Assembly: GCF_004762045.1 (NCBI RefSeq)
Contig: NZ_SJOM01000007.1
Span: 1,331,672 to 1,395,671, forward strand
Source: Mycobacterium sp. DL99
GTDB lineage: Bacteria > Actinomycetota > Actinomycetes > Mycobacteriales > Mycobacteriaceae
Direction: 5' to 3'
Length of the DNA stretch: 64,000 nt
Part shown: positions 16,697 to 25,902 of the stretch, piece by piece
Layout of the letters: the number at the start of each line of letters is the position of its first letter
How positions within the stretch are numbered: the first letter of the stretch is position 1
Translations under genes and position numbers: made by a program
Notes under the pieces: model-generated
Told to the model about the DNA's origin: nothing
Database searches by the model: none
The model's input: only the letters and a program-made list of their open reading frames with translations

Positions 16697-17692
16697 ATGC
16701 GTCAGTTCTGTCGTACGGTCGAAAACGTGGAGATGTACAACCAGGCTTTCGAATGGACAGATACCAATCGGCATTGGCTGATCGAGGTTCCCATTCGGGT
16801 TGTCGCTTACATCGTCGTCGCGTTAATCATTCGATTTTTGCTGCATCGCATGATCGACCGCGCGACCACCGGCCGGACCAAGAAGCCCCGTAGCGGAGCG
16901 ATTGAGGGGCAAGCTAGGAAACCTCCGCTGCTGCGCTATCTGCGGGACCGGGCCTCGGCGACGACCAATGGCATCCGAGCGGCCGAACGTCGTCAGCAGC
17001 GGGCTCAGACCATCGGGTCGGTTCTGAAGTCCACCACGTCCATCGTGCTGCTGGTGTGGGTGGTGCTGGCGATTCTCAGCGTGCTGGGCGTGAACATCGC
17101 GCCGTTCATCGCCTCGGCCGGCGTGGTCGGCCTCGCCATCGGCTTCGGTGCGCAGAACCTGGTGCGCGATTTCGTCAGCGGCGTGTTCATGTTGCTGGAG
17201 GACCAGTACGGCGTCGGTGACAACGTCGACCTCGGGGAGGTGTCCGGGGAAGTGCAGTCTGTCGGGCTGCGGATCACCACGGTCCGCGACATCGACGGCA
17301 CGCTCTGGTACGTCCGCAACGGGGAGATCGCCCGCGTCGGGAACATGAGCCAGGACTACGCCGTCGCGCGGGTCGAGGTGCCGGTCGCGTTGACCGCTGA
17401 CGTCGACCGTGCCGAGCAGGTGGCCGTCGAGGCCGCGCACGAGGTGATCGCCGACCCGTCGATGGCCGGCAAGGTCATCGGCGAACCGGAGATGCTCGGT
17501 GTGCAGTCGCTGTCGGCGGACCAGCTCACGTTGCGGATGACGTTGAAGACCCGGCCGAACGCGCAATGGTCAGTCCAGCGCAAGCTTCGTCGGGAAATTC
17601 TGCGCGCCTACGACGAAAACGGCATCGACCTGCCCTACCCGCAGGGCCGCATCCACGCCGTCGTCGGCGGCCGGGATGCTCCCGGCACGTAA
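16697..17692 (+). CDS. MscS-family mechanosensitive ion channel
   Basis: The protein has up to 331 residues. It has one N-terminal membrane segment (IRVVAYIVVALIIRFLL), a basic linker, two further hydrophobic segments, and the pore helix region VGLAIGFGAQNLVRDFVSG. The cytosolic vestibule follows with DQYGVGDNVDLGEVSGEVQSVG and the WYVRNGEIARVGNMS block. This architecture is typical of short mycobacterial MscS proteins that release solutes under hypo-osmotic shock. The start is uncertain: ATG 16697, GTG 16727 and ATG 16733 are all in frame and none has a strong ribosome-binding site. Its last 58 bases overlap the 3' end of the convergent phosphoesterase gene. Confidence 0.9.
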   Translation: MRQFCRTVENVEMYNQAFEWTDTNRHWLIEVPIRVVAYIVVALIIRFLLHRMIDRATTGRTKKPRSGAIEGQARKPPLLRYLRDRASATTNGIRAAERRQQRAQTIGSVLKSTTSIVLLVWVVLAILSVLGVNIAPFIASAGVVGLAIGFGAQNLVRDFVSGVFMLLEDQYGVGDNVDLGEVSGEVQSVGLRITTVRDIDGTLWYVRNGEIARVGNMSQDYAVARVEVPVALTADVDRAEQVAVEAAHEVIADPSMAGKVIGEPEMLGVQSLSADQLTLRMTLKTRPNAQWSVQRKLRREILRAYDENGIDLPYPQGRIHAVVGGRDAPGT

Positions 17693-18675
17693 TTGGCCGG
17701 GTCGATCCGCTTTTCACCCGTCCAGCGGTAGGCCGTCAACGTGCCACCCCTCACCGCGCTGAAGTCCACACATGCGGTGTAGTCCGTCCAGTCGTGCTGA
17801 TGCTGGGGCGAACCCTGCCGCCAGTAATGCCCGTAGAACACCGGAACACCCGCCGGGTAGACGTAGCTCTGGTCGCTGTCCGACAGTTCCAGTTCCGGTA
17901 GCGGCGGGTAGGGCTCACCGGTTGTGGTGGTGAAATTTCCTCCCATTTCAGCGATGTCACGCAGCGTGCGGGCGTCGCTGTTCCACCAGCGGACCCGGGC
18001 GTTGGGCCGCGGGATGCCGTCCTTGTCGTGATATTCGGGCTGGCCACGCTCGACCAGACTGATCTCGGGTCCCTTCAGCAGGGTCTCGACCGCCCGGTAG
18101 AGCCAGTGGTTCTCATCGGTGGCCGCCACGAGATGGTCCACGTCGTGGAACGGAGTGGCTGAACCACAGTGGTTTTCGACGACCGAGATCGAATCCTGGT
18201 GCCAGCAGGCATGGACGACGCGCAGGGCGCCGAGGTCCAGCCACAGCGGAATGGTCTTGAACCAGTCCAGGTACCGCCGTCGGTCAGCACCGGTGACCTG
18301 CTCGAGAAACGCCGCGTGCTGCCTGGTGTTCTTCGCCGACCACGGGCTGTCCGGGTCGTCGTGGGCGCGAAGGTACTTGCCGCTGCCGGGCGGCCATTCG
18401 GTGTCGTAGCCCAGCGCGTTGAACTCATGGTTGCCCATCACGATCTGCGCGCTGCCGTAATCGACCATGTCCTTGGCGATCTGCAGGACCTGCAGTTGTT
18501 CTGTGCCGCGGTCGATCAGGTCACCGACGAAGATGGCCTGGCGGTCGGGATGGCGGTATTCGCTTGTACTGCTGGCTTTCCGGTAGCCGAGCTCGGCAAG
18601 CAGCGCTTCCAGTTGGCCGGCGCATCCATGTACGTCGCCGATGATGTCGTAACCCTGGACGGTGGCGTCGGTCAT
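17635..18675 (-). CDS. Calcineurin-like metallophosphoesterase
   Basis: The product has 346 residues from an ATG with GGAG seven bases upstream. The open frame continues to 19152, but the upstream part has no family features. Metal-ligand motifs are GDVHGC (13-18), GDLIDRG (51-57) and GNHE (81-84), followed by VHACWH and a C-terminal FYGHYWRQG supplying the later histidines. This is the PPP/bis(5'-nucleosyl)-tetraphosphatase-like class (ApaH/PrpE type). The substrate may be a phosphoprotein or a dinucleotide and cannot be decided. The gene is convergent with mscS and their coding ends overlap by 58 bases. Confidence 0.88.
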   Translation of the reverse strand: MTDATVQGYDIIGDVHGCAGQLEALLAELGYRKASSTSEYRHPDRQAIFVGDLIDRGTEQLQVLQIAKDMVDYGSAQIVMGNHEFNALGYDTEWPPGSGKYLRAHDDPDSPWSAKNTRQHAAFLEQVTGADRRRYLDWFKTIPLWLDLGALRVVHACWHQDSISVVENHCGSATPFHDVDHLVAATDENHWLYRAVETLLKGPEISLVERGQPEYHDKDGIPRPNARVRWWNSDARTLRDIAEMGGNFTTTTGEPYPPLPELELSDSDQSYVYPAGVPVFYGHYWRQGSPQHQHDWTDYTACVDFSAVRGGTLTAYRWTGEKRIDPANYVPGASRPPTTAWMRPCG

Positions 18676-18886
18676 CTGGTGACTCCAATCTTCCGATCGA
18701 TCATCAGGTTGTCGGTTCGCGCGCCGGCGGCGGGAGAGATCGAATACATCGCTGCGCATCAGAGTCGCTGCCCGGAGTCGGAGCGCGGCGCATTGATCTA
18801 TCTCGACGATAACCGGGTGCTCCGACAAGTGCGTCCAAGGCGCGGAGTGCACGGCCGCTACCAGCCGCCGGAATAGTGTTTCGGGC

Positions 18887-19519
18887 ATGCAGTTCAGTGG
18901 GGCAAGTGAGTGGGCATTCTGGGGCGGGGCGGCCATAGTGATCGCCGGCATCTTGAGCGGCATCTTCCTCAACGATCGCCGCCTCGGGCGGCGGACGTAC
19001 TGGCTATCCTGGCTGGCCGGCGGACTGTTGATGATCCTCGCTGCCCGGATGCAGAACCCTGATCGGGCGCTGGGCATCGCGGGTTTCTCGGCAGCGATGT
19101 CGGTGATGATGGCGTTCTTCAGAACTCCGTACCTCAAGATCGGCAACACCATCTACGCCGCATCGAGCGGCGACCGGAGACCGGACCCGCCCGCAGACGA
19201 CGGTGAGGCCGACGGGCCGGCAGACAGCTACGGAAAAATGAGTGCGCCGACGTTGTGGTGGTTGCTGGCGATCTTGGTCGGTGCGAGCGCCCTCCTCGTA
19301 TGGGTCGAAGGTTGGGCCGGTTCGCCGATCATCGCGGCGGCGATCTTCGCCTTGTGCGCGGGGGTGATCGGATTTGTCGACATGGCAGGGGGTTTCCCGC
19401 GTTTCCGCCGCCAGTACGTGCCCGCCGCCGTCCTCGCCGTGGCGTCCATTCCTCTGTACTGCGCGCCAGCGCTGCTGTACCTCCTGTGCTACGAGATCGG
19501 CAGGTGGCTCAAAGGCTGA
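18887..19519 (+). CDS. Membrane protein of unknown function
   Basis: This 210-residue protein has about seven hydrophobic stretches. There are three in the first 80 residues (EWAFWGGAAIVIAGILSGIF is the first), then an acidic, proline-rich loop around 92-115, then four more to the C-terminus. I recognise no family. Codon usage matches the core genome. The start is an ATG 211 bases from the divergent phosphoesterase start. A further coding stretch follows closely in another frame. Confidence 0.7.
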   Translation: MQFSGASEWAFWGGAAIVIAGILSGIFLNDRRLGRRTYWLSWLAGGLLMILAARMQNPDRALGIAGFSAAMSVMMAFFRTPYLKIGNTIYAASSGDRRPDPPADDGEADGPADSYGKMSAPTLWWLLAILVGASALLVWVEGWAGSPIIAAAIFALCAGVIGFVDMAGGFPRFRRQYVPAAVLAVASIPLYCAPALLYLLCYEIGRWLKG

Positions 19520-19811
19520 GTCCATCCCGGAAGCAACGCGACTGTGGTCCGAGGCTTGGCAGAACCTCCACCAAAAGATCATCGATCAGCGGTGCTCTGC
19601 CCTCAACGCCGATGCTCCCTGGGCGAATTCGCGCAGCAAGCTCGTCGTGCTCAAGTCCCTGGACACTGTCGAGGCCGCCGACCGCGCGGCGCTCGCATGG
19701 AACCGCCTCAGCGTCGCCTGCCATGTGCACGCCTTCGAGATGCAGCCGTCCACCACGGAGGTCGAGTGCTTGTGCGGCGTGGTCGCGTCGCTGATTCCGA
19801 TCGGTGAGTGA
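19512..19811 (+). CDS. Small hypothetical coding stretch with no clear start codon
   Basis: From about 19512 to a TGA at 19811 one frame shows strong G/C third-position bias and protein-like sequence (LWSEAWQNLHQKIIDQRC at the beginning, VECLCGVVASLIPIGE at the end). No ATG, GTG or TTG lies in frame near its beginning. The first upstream ATG, at 19374, is well inside the preceding gene, and the next in-frame GTG is at 19647, halfway in. It may be a short protein from that GTG, a gene with a non-standard start, or the remnant of a frameshifted gene. I recognise no family. Confidence 0.35.
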   Translation, partial: KAESIPEATRLWSEAWQNLHQKIIDQRCSALNADAPWANSRSKLVVLKSLDTVEAADRAALAWNRLSVACHVHAFEMQPSTTEVECLCGVVASLIPIGE

Positions 19812-19871
19812 GGTGCCTGTGACATGCGCATTTGGCCCGTGGTGGCGTCGGAACTCAACTATGCTCGCCGT

Positions 19872-20282
19872 ATGGCTCGGGCCGGTTCGGTGCTGTTGTC
19901 AGGGGTCGTGATCGCGGGGTTCACGGGCGTCGTCACCGCCACGGTGGCCCACGCTGAACCACCGCCGCCGTGCGCTTTCACACTGTCGCCGCCCGCCGTC
20001 GTCCACGTTGATGGCGCCGACATGGTCAGCGTGACGGTCGCCCCAGCCGCGTGTGGAGCTCCGGCAGACCCCCGCTTCAGCGTGGCGTGCGTACAGCGTC
20101 AGGACAACGCCTCACCCATCCAGTGCAATCAGGGCAGGGGAGCCCAACCGGCGGAGGTGTTGACGCCCTACCGGCCCGGAGCGACCTACGTGTCCACCGG
20201 CCGGGGATGCGGCGGGTGGATGGGCATTGCGGAGATCGCCCCGCAGTGCCAGGTGCTGGGCCCGCTCTCAGCGCCGCTGTAA
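19872..20282 (+). CDS. Small secreted protein of unknown function
   Basis: From the ATG at 19872 the protein has 136 residues. It starts with a typical Sec signal peptide: MARAG, a hydrophobic core SVLLSGVVIAGFTGVV, and a likely cleavage after AHA near residue 30. The mature part has six cysteines and a proline-rich beginning, suggesting a small disulphide-bonded exported protein. Several mycobacterial exported proteins look like this, but I cannot name one. An ATG at 19824 would add 16 residues before the signal peptide and is less likely. Confidence 0.65.
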   Translation: MARAGSVLLSGVVIAGFTGVVTATVAHAEPPPPCAFTLSPPAVVHVDGADMVSVTVAPAACGAPADPRFSVACVQRQDNASPIQCNQGRGAQPAEVLTPYRPGATYVSTGRGCGGWMGIAEIAPQCQVLGPLSAPL

Positions 20283-20408
20283 CCGTCACGGACGGCGCCT
20301 GAACCGGACGGCCGATCTGTCGCCGTTCGTTCACCTGTGGAATCCCTGTCAGTTACCTGTGCCAGGCAGGCTCGGTCGACGCACCGGCACAACTGAAGAG
20401 GGTGGCGA

Positions 20409-22724
20409 ATGAAACGGGCGAGAGCGGCTGCGGCAGTATCCACGGCGGCAGCGCTGATCTTGGCGGGCTGCTCCACCGAGGACGAACGGCCCGGCGACGT
20501 CACATCCCCGAAGGCGACGTCGCCGATCGACTGGAACCTGCCCGACGCGGACCGCTACCACCGCACGGCCACGTACCCGGTGTACCTCAACAAGCCGGCC
20601 GAGGATCCGGTCGACAGGGAGACCGTCGCCGAGATATCCACCGTCACCCCCGACGGCAACACGGTTATCTACACCGACGCTGCCGCCAAACGTATCGGCT
20701 TCGTCGACATCACCGACCCCGCCAAACCCGTTGGTAAAGGCACGCTTTCCCTCGCAGAGCTGGGCCACAAAGACGACCAGCCCACCTCGGTGGCGGCGGT
20801 CGGCGAGTTCGTCCTCGTCGTCGTCGACACCACCGGCGGTGACTTCGCGCATCCCACCGGGCGCGTCGACATCGTCCGCGTCAGTGACCGCACCCGCGTG
20901 CACAGCATCGACCTAGACGGCCAGCCCGACTCGATCGCCATCAGCCCCGGCGGCACCTTCGCCGCGATCGCGATGGAGAACCAGCGCAACGAGGAGTTCA
21001 CCCCGCCCGGCAAGGCGGAAGGCGACCTCCCGCAGCCGCCAACTGGATTCGTGCAACTCGTCGACCTGAAGGGCGCGCCGAACACCTGGACGCCGCGCAA
21101 GGTCGACTTCGATGTCGAAGCCGCACGAAAAGCCGGGCTGGACACTCCCGAGGACCTCGAACCCGAGTACGTCAGCATCAACTCCCGCGGCCAGGTCGCG
21201 GTGACTCTGCAGGAGAACAACGGCATCGCCGTCATCGACGGCCACACCGGCAAGGTGCAGAAGATCTTCAGCGCCGGAAGCCAATCCGTCCACGGCATCG
21301 ACACCAAAGACGACGGTGCGATCGACCAGACCGGCTCGATCCCGGATACCCCGCGCGAACCGGACGCCATCGGCTGGATCGGTGACGATCACGTCGCCAC
21401 CGCGAACGAGGGCGACTGGAAGGGCGGTACGCGGGGCTGGACGATCTTCGACGCGGGCACTGGCGAGGTCACCTGGGACGCCGACAACTCCCTCGAACAG
21501 CTCGCCGTGCGCACCGGCCTGCACATCGAAAGCCGGGCGAAGTCCAAAGGGTCCGAGCCGGAAGGCCTGGCCATCACCAACATTGGCGGCCGGCCCACCG
21601 CGCTGATCGCCTCGGAACGCAGCAACTTCGTCGCCGTCTACGACGTCAGCGACCCCACGGCGCCGACCTTCCGGCAGATCCTGCCGACCACGCCCGGTCC
21701 CGAAGGGGTCCTGCCGATCCCGTCGCGCAATCTGCTGGCCATCTCCTCGGAGGCCGATGACGCCGAGAACCACGTGCGAGCCTCGGTCAACCTCTACGGC
21801 TACGGCGAATCCTTCGCCGCCGCAGGCAAACCGAACTTTCCGTCCATCGTCTCGGGCGACATCGATGGTGCGCCGATCGGCTGGGGCGCGCTCGGCGCGC
21901 TGGCGGCAGACCCGAAGGACGGCAACCGGCTCTACACCGCCACCGACATCGCCTACGGTCCGGCCCGCATCCTCGGCGTGGACGTGGCGCAGAAGCCGGC
22001 CCTGATCGACACCGAACTGCCGATCACCGAAGACGGCAAGCCCGTCACCCTCGACGCCGAAGGCGTCTCAGCCCGGCCTGACGGCGGATTCGTGCTGGCG
22101 GTGGAAGGCGAAGACGGGCCCGGGAACCAGCTCATCTACGTTGCCGCCGACGGCAAGATCGAGAAGCGGGTGCCGTTGCCCAAAGACATTGCGGCACAAC
22201 TCGGGAGCAACGGGCTCGAAGGTGTTGCCGTCGATGGAGACTCGGTCTGGGTGGCGCTGCAGCGCGAGCTCAAGTTCGACCCGAAAGGCGTGGTCCGCAT
22301 CGGGCGTTACACGCCGGGCGGGGACAAGTGGGAGTGGTTCGGCTACCAGCTGGACTCCACCAGCGCCGAGGACGACTGGATCGGCATCTCCGAAATCTCG
22401 GTCCACGACGGCGAATTGCTGGTACTCGAACGCGACAAACTCAACGGACCCGAGGCACGGGTGAAGGCGCTGTACCGGGTGACGATTCCCGAGGGCGCAG
22501 CCGCGGCGGCCGACCAGCTACGCGTCCTGCCGAAGACATTGGCCCGCAACCTGTTGCCCGATCTGCAGGCCACCAACGGTTATGCGCAGGAGAAGGTCGA
22601 GGGTGTCGCGATCGCCGGCAATCAGAACCTGTACGTGGTCACCGACAATGACGGGCTCGACGACGCCAACGGCGAAACCGTGTTTCTGGATCTGGGCCCG
22701 GTTGCCGAGGCGCTGAAGGGGTAG
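20409..22724 (+). CDS. Secreted lipoprotein, esterase-like activity of phytase family
   Basis: This 771-residue protein begins with a lipoprotein signal peptide whose lipobox is LAGCS around residues 18-22, so it should be anchored outside the cytoplasmic membrane. The mature chain reads as repeated beta-propeller blades (NTVIYTDAAAKRIGFVDI, GIAVIDGHTGKVQKIF, TALIASERSNFVAVYDV and others). Its C-terminal third contains the LDAEGVSARPDGGFVLAVEG and KVEGVAIAGNQNLYVVTDND segments seen in proteins annotated as 'esterase-like activity of phytase'. A phosphoesterase or phytase-like role in phosphate scavenging is plausible but unproven. The start has GAGGGTGGCGA upstream. No operon partner is evident. 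Confidence 0.82.
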   Translation: MKRARAAAAVSTAAALILAGCSTEDERPGDVTSPKATSPIDWNLPDADRYHRTATYPVYLNKPAEDPVDRETVAEISTVTPDGNTVIYTDAAAKRIGFVDITDPAKPVGKGTLSLAELGHKDDQPTSVAAVGEFVLVVVDTTGGDFAHPTGRVDIVRVSDRTRVHSIDLDGQPDSIAISPGGTFAAIAMENQRNEEFTPPGKAEGDLPQPPTGFVQLVDLKGAPNTWTPRKVDFDVEAARKAGLDTPEDLEPEYVSINSRGQVAVTLQENNGIAVIDGHTGKVQKIFSAGSQSVHGIDTKDDGAIDQTGSIPDTPREPDAIGWIGDDHVATANEGDWKGGTRGWTIFDAGTGEVTWDADNSLEQLAVRTGLHIESRAKSKGSEPEGLAITNIGGRPTALIASERSNFVAVYDVSDPTAPTFRQILPTTPGPEGVLPIPSRNLLAISSEADDAENHVRASVNLYGYGESFAAAGKPNFPSIVSGDIDGAPIGWGALGALAADPKDGNRLYTATDIAYGPARILGVDVAQKPALIDTELPITEDGKPVTLDAEGVSARPDGGFVLAVEGEDGPGNQLIYVAADGKIEKRVPLPKDIAAQLGSNGLEGVAVDGDSVWVALQRELKFDPKGVVRIGRYTPGGDKWEWFGYQLDSTSAEDDWIGISEISVHDGELLVLERDKLNGPEARVKALYRVTIPEGAAAAADQLRVLPKTLARNLLPDLQATNGYAQEKVEGVAIAGNQNLYVVTDNDGLDDANGETVFLDLGPVAEALKG

Positions 22725-22758
22725 CGCCGGTTCGGCCCCTGAGCCTGGCCGACGTGTC

Positions 22759-23847
22759 ATGATGACGCGCATGGGGACGGCGCTCATCCGATCCGACAAG
22801 CTGTTGATCTTTGGTGGCCTTGCCATCTGCGTCGTGGCGGGGCTGTCTCATTACGGCGGCTGGCCGCACCTGCTCGCGTTCGCCGTGAGTGCACTGGCGG
22901 TGGGCGTGCTGGCCTCCCTCGTCGGCCTGGCCGTCGATCAACTCGGAGATCGGTTCGGCCCCGGGGCAACCGGAGTGCTGCAGTCCGCGCTCGGCAACCT
23001 GCCGGAGTTGTTCATCTGCATCTTCGCGCTCAAGGCCGGGCTGGTCGACGTGGTGCGGGCCGCGCTGATCGGTTCCATCCTGGCCAACCTGCTCTTGGTG
23101 CTGGGCTTGGCCTTCGTGGTCGGTGGACTGAAGCATGGATCGCAGAAGCTCGGCTCGGCCCAGGTCCGGACCATCCTCGTGCTGATGGTGCTGTCGGTGA
23201 CCGCCATGGCGATTCCGTCGATCGCTCACGAGGTGCACTCTCCCGCTTCCGAACACGAAGTGTCCTTCTCGATGATCGTGTCGGTCGTCCTGCTGGTGCT
23301 GTTCGGGCTGTCGCTGCCGTACTCGCTGAGCCGCGACCGGGACAAGACCAGTGCGGCTGTGCCGCAACCGGATAAGGAGCCGCCGCGGTGGCCGGTGGGA
23401 TTGGCGATCGGCATGCTGGCCATCGCCGGCGGATCGGCGGCGTTCGTATCCGATTGGTTCGTCGCCGCACTGGAACCGGCGATGGACTCGCTGCACATTT
23501 CGCAGGCGTTCGCCGGTCTGGTGATCGTGGCGATCGCGGGCAACGCGGTCGAGAATGTGGTCGGTGTGCAGTTGGCCGCCAAAAACCAGTCCGAGTACGC
23601 CTTTTCGATCATCCTGAACAGCCCGATCCAGATCGCCCTGGTGCTGGCCCCGGTGCTCGTGCTGGTGAGTCAAATCTTCGGGTTGGCGTCGTTGACCCTG
23701 GTGTTCGGGCCCATGCTGATCGTCGCACTGCTGGTCGCCGTCGTTCTGGCGGCCATCATCGCCTTCGACGGCGAATCCACCTGGTTGGAAGGCGCGGCGC
23801 TGATCGCGTTGTACTGCATCATCGCCGCATCGTTCTGGTGGGGATGA
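22759..23847 (+). CDS. Ca2+/H+ (cation/proton) antiporter, CaxA/ChaA type
   Basis: This 362-residue protein has two homologous halves of hydrophobic segments. Each carries the alpha-repeat motif of the cation/Ca2+ exchanger superfamily: GNLPELFICIFALKAG in the first and GNAVENVVGVQLAAKNQSEY in the second. The glutamates in these motifs are the ion-binding residues. A basic linker around 190-210 (SRDRDKTSAAVPQPDKE) separates the halves. It should export calcium or other cations in exchange for protons across the plasma membrane. It begins 34 bases after the phytase-like lipoprotein gene and may be co-transcribed with it. Confidence 0.9.
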   Translation: MMTRMGTALIRSDKLLIFGGLAICVVAGLSHYGGWPHLLAFAVSALAVGVLASLVGLAVDQLGDRFGPGATGVLQSALGNLPELFICIFALKAGLVDVVRAALIGSILANLLLVLGLAFVVGGLKHGSQKLGSAQVRTILVLMVLSVTAMAIPSIAHEVHSPASEHEVSFSMIVSVVLLVLFGLSLPYSLSRDRDKTSAAVPQPDKEPPRWPVGLAIGMLAIAGGSAAFVSDWFVAALEPAMDSLHISQAFAGLVIVAIAGNAVENVVGVQLAAKNQSEYAFSIILNSPIQIALVLAPVLVLVSQIFGLASLTLVFGPMLIVALLVAVVLAAIIAFDGESTWLEGAALIALYCIIAASFWWG

Positions 23848-23851
23848 CGAC

Positions 23852-24220
23852 TTAGACGGCGAATGCCAGCCAGTAGCCGATCGGGATCGTCGCGAAATAC
23901 CCGAGGATTCCGACCGGGATCCCGATCAGCGGCGTCCACTTGCGCCATTCGGCCACCGCTGCACCCGCGACAGCCAGGGCGGTGCCGGCAACCAGACACA
24001 TCCACGGAATCCACACGAGGACGTTCTCGCCCTTCGCGGACAGTTGGCACACCTTGTCGGTGACGCCTTCGTGGCAAGGGTCGGTCGCCATGGCCAGCGG
24101 CAGCATCAACACGAAGGCCACTACGAAACCGAAAATGCCCATGACGCTGAGCAACCCGACGAACCACGCCCAGTGCTTCCCGCTGTTGCGGGCGCTGACG
24201 GGCGGTGTCGGGTCGGTCAT
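23852..24220 (-). CDS. Small membrane protein of unknown function
   Basis: This 122-residue protein has three to four hydrophobic segments (residues about 18-42, 70-90 and 100-120) and two cysteines in the loop ATDPCHEGVTDKVCQL, which could form an extracytoplasmic disulphide. No family is recognised. Its ATG lies three bases after the prfC stop, so it is co-transcribed with prfC. That pairing gives no functional hint, since RF3 needs no membrane partner. It is convergent with the calcium exchanger gene, with four bases between stops. Confidence 0.7.
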   Translation of the reverse strand: MTDPTPPVSARNSGKHWAWFVGLLSVMGIFGFVVAFVLMLPLAMATDPCHEGVTDKVCQLSAKGENVLVWIPWMCLVAGTALAVAGAAVAEWRKWTPLIGIPVGILGYFATIPIGYWLAFAV

Positions 24221-24223
24221 CGG

Positions 24224-25846
24224 CTATCCCTCAGCAGCCACCAGCGACCCGAGCTTGATGTCGGGGTTGTCGCGCTGGAAACCCTCCAGCCGCCACGGTG
24301 TCGAGAACAGCACGAGCATGACGCCGTCACTGCGGGTCAGCACCTCGGCCGACACCTGGCGATTCACAAAGTCGGCGTCTTCGGGGCGGACGACCCGCGC
24401 CACCTGATAGGGCAGGTTCTCCAGTGAGATCGGTGCGCTGAGCTCGGTAGCCATCCGGTGGGCGGCCACCTCGAACTGCATCGGCCCGACCGCGGCGAAC
24501 ACCGGCGCCTGCTCACCGCGCTTGTCGGAGCGCAGGACCTGCACGACACCTTCCTGCTCGAGCTGCTCGATCCCCTTCCGGAACTGCTTGTGCTTGCTGG
24601 GATCGGTGCCGCGGGCCACCGCGAAGTGCTCGGGGGAGAAGCTCGGGATCGGCGGGTACACCACCGGGATGTCGCGGTACAGCGTGTCGCCGGGGCGCAG
24701 GGCCGCGGCGTTGGCCAGCCCGATCACATCGCCGGGCCAGGCGTCATCGAGCGTCGAGCGCTGCTGGCCGAACACCGACTGCGCGTACTTGGTGACGAAC
24801 GGCTTGCCGGTGGCGGCGTGGGTGAGCACGTCGCCGCGCTCGAACGTGCCCGAGACCACCCGCGCATACGCGATGCGATCGCGGTGCGACGAGTCCATGC
24901 CGGCCTGCACCTTGAACACGAACGCGCTGAACGGCGAGTCCACCGGCCGGTGAACCCCGTCGACACCGAGCGAACCGCTCGGCGCCGGGGCCAACTCGAC
25001 CAGGATGTCCAGCAGCTGGTTCACGCCGAAGTTCAACGCGGCCGAGGTGAACAGCACCGGGGAGGACTCGCCGGACAGGAAGGTCTCGCGGTCGTAGTCG
25101 GACCCGTCGATCGACAGCAGCTCGGATTCCTCGACCGCGGTGTCCCAGTCATCCCCGGCGGCAGCGTGGGCGTCGGCGGCCGCGATGTGCTCCTCGGGAG
25201 CGGCGGTGGCGCCACCCGCGGTGCGGGTGAACCGGATGAACTTCTCGGCCCGACGGTCCATCACGCCCTTGAAATCGCCGGCGATACCCACCGGCCAGGT
25301 CAGGGGAGTGGTGCGCAGCCCGATCCGCTCGTGGATCTCGTCCATCAACTCCAGCGCGTGCCGGCCCGGACGGTCCCACTTGTTGATCACCGTGATGATC
25401 GGGATTCCCCGGTGCTTACACACCTGGAACAGCTTGAGGGTCTGCGGCTCAAGGCCTTTTGCGGCGTCGATGAGCATGACCGCGCAGTCCACCGCGGTCA
25501 GCACCCGGTAGGTGTCCTCGGAGAAGTCGGCGTGCCCGGGAGTGTCGAGCAGGTTGATCACGCAGTCGCGGTACGGGAACTGCAGCGCCGTCGAGGTGAT
25601 CGAGATGCCGCGGGCCTTCTCCATGTCCATCCAGTCCGACACCGTGGAGCGCCGGCCCGCCTTGCCGTGAATCGCGCCGGCCTCGGTGATCACCCGAGCG
25701 TGCAATGCAAGCGCCTCGGTCAGCGTCGACTTACCGGCGTCGGGGTGGCTGATGACGGCGAAGGTGCGGCGACGGGCCGCCTCGGCGGCGATCCGGGCAG
25801 CTTGCGGGGTGTTGGAGGCAGGGGTGGCCAGGGCGTTGTCGGTCAT
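24224..25846 (-). CDS. prfC: Peptide chain release factor 3 (RF3)
   Basis: The 540-residue GTPase has G1 SHPDAGKST (33-41), the DTPGHADFSEDTYR G3 block and NKWDRPGRH G4. C-terminal RF3 sequences include VLRSDKRGEQAPVFAAVGPMQF, shared with EF-G-like factors. The length is normal for the family. RF3 recycles RF1 and RF2 from the ribosome after peptide release. It heads a two-gene unit with a small membrane protein. The codons are strongly core-like. Confidence 0.95.
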   Translation of the reverse strand: MTDNALATPASNTPQAARIAAEAARRRTFAVISHPDAGKSTLTEALALHARVITEAGAIHGKAGRRSTVSDWMDMEKARGISITSTALQFPYRDCVINLLDTPGHADFSEDTYRVLTAVDCAVMLIDAAKGLEPQTLKLFQVCKHRGIPIITVINKWDRPGRHALELMDEIHERIGLRTTPLTWPVGIAGDFKGVMDRRAEKFIRFTRTAGGATAAPEEHIAAADAHAAAGDDWDTAVEESELLSIDGSDYDRETFLSGESSPVLFTSAALNFGVNQLLDILVELAPAPSGSLGVDGVHRPVDSPFSAFVFKVQAGMDSSHRDRIAYARVVSGTFERGDVLTHAATGKPFVTKYAQSVFGQQRSTLDDAWPGDVIGLANAAALRPGDTLYRDIPVVYPPIPSFSPEHFAVARGTDPSKHKQFRKGIEQLEQEGVVQVLRSDKRGEQAPVFAAVGPMQFEVAAHRMATELSAPISLENLPYQVARVVRPEDADFVNRQVSAEVLTRSDGVMLVLFSTPWRLEGFQRDNPDIKLGSLVAAEG

Positions 25847-25902
25847 CTCGATTAGCGATGGTATGGGGGTTCGGGTACAAACCCGTAATCGAGCTCCTCG
25901 GG

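Noticed and set aside
24458..25855. 465-codon frame antisense to prfC
   Set aside because: Its composition mirrors the complementary codons of RF3 and it matches no protein family.
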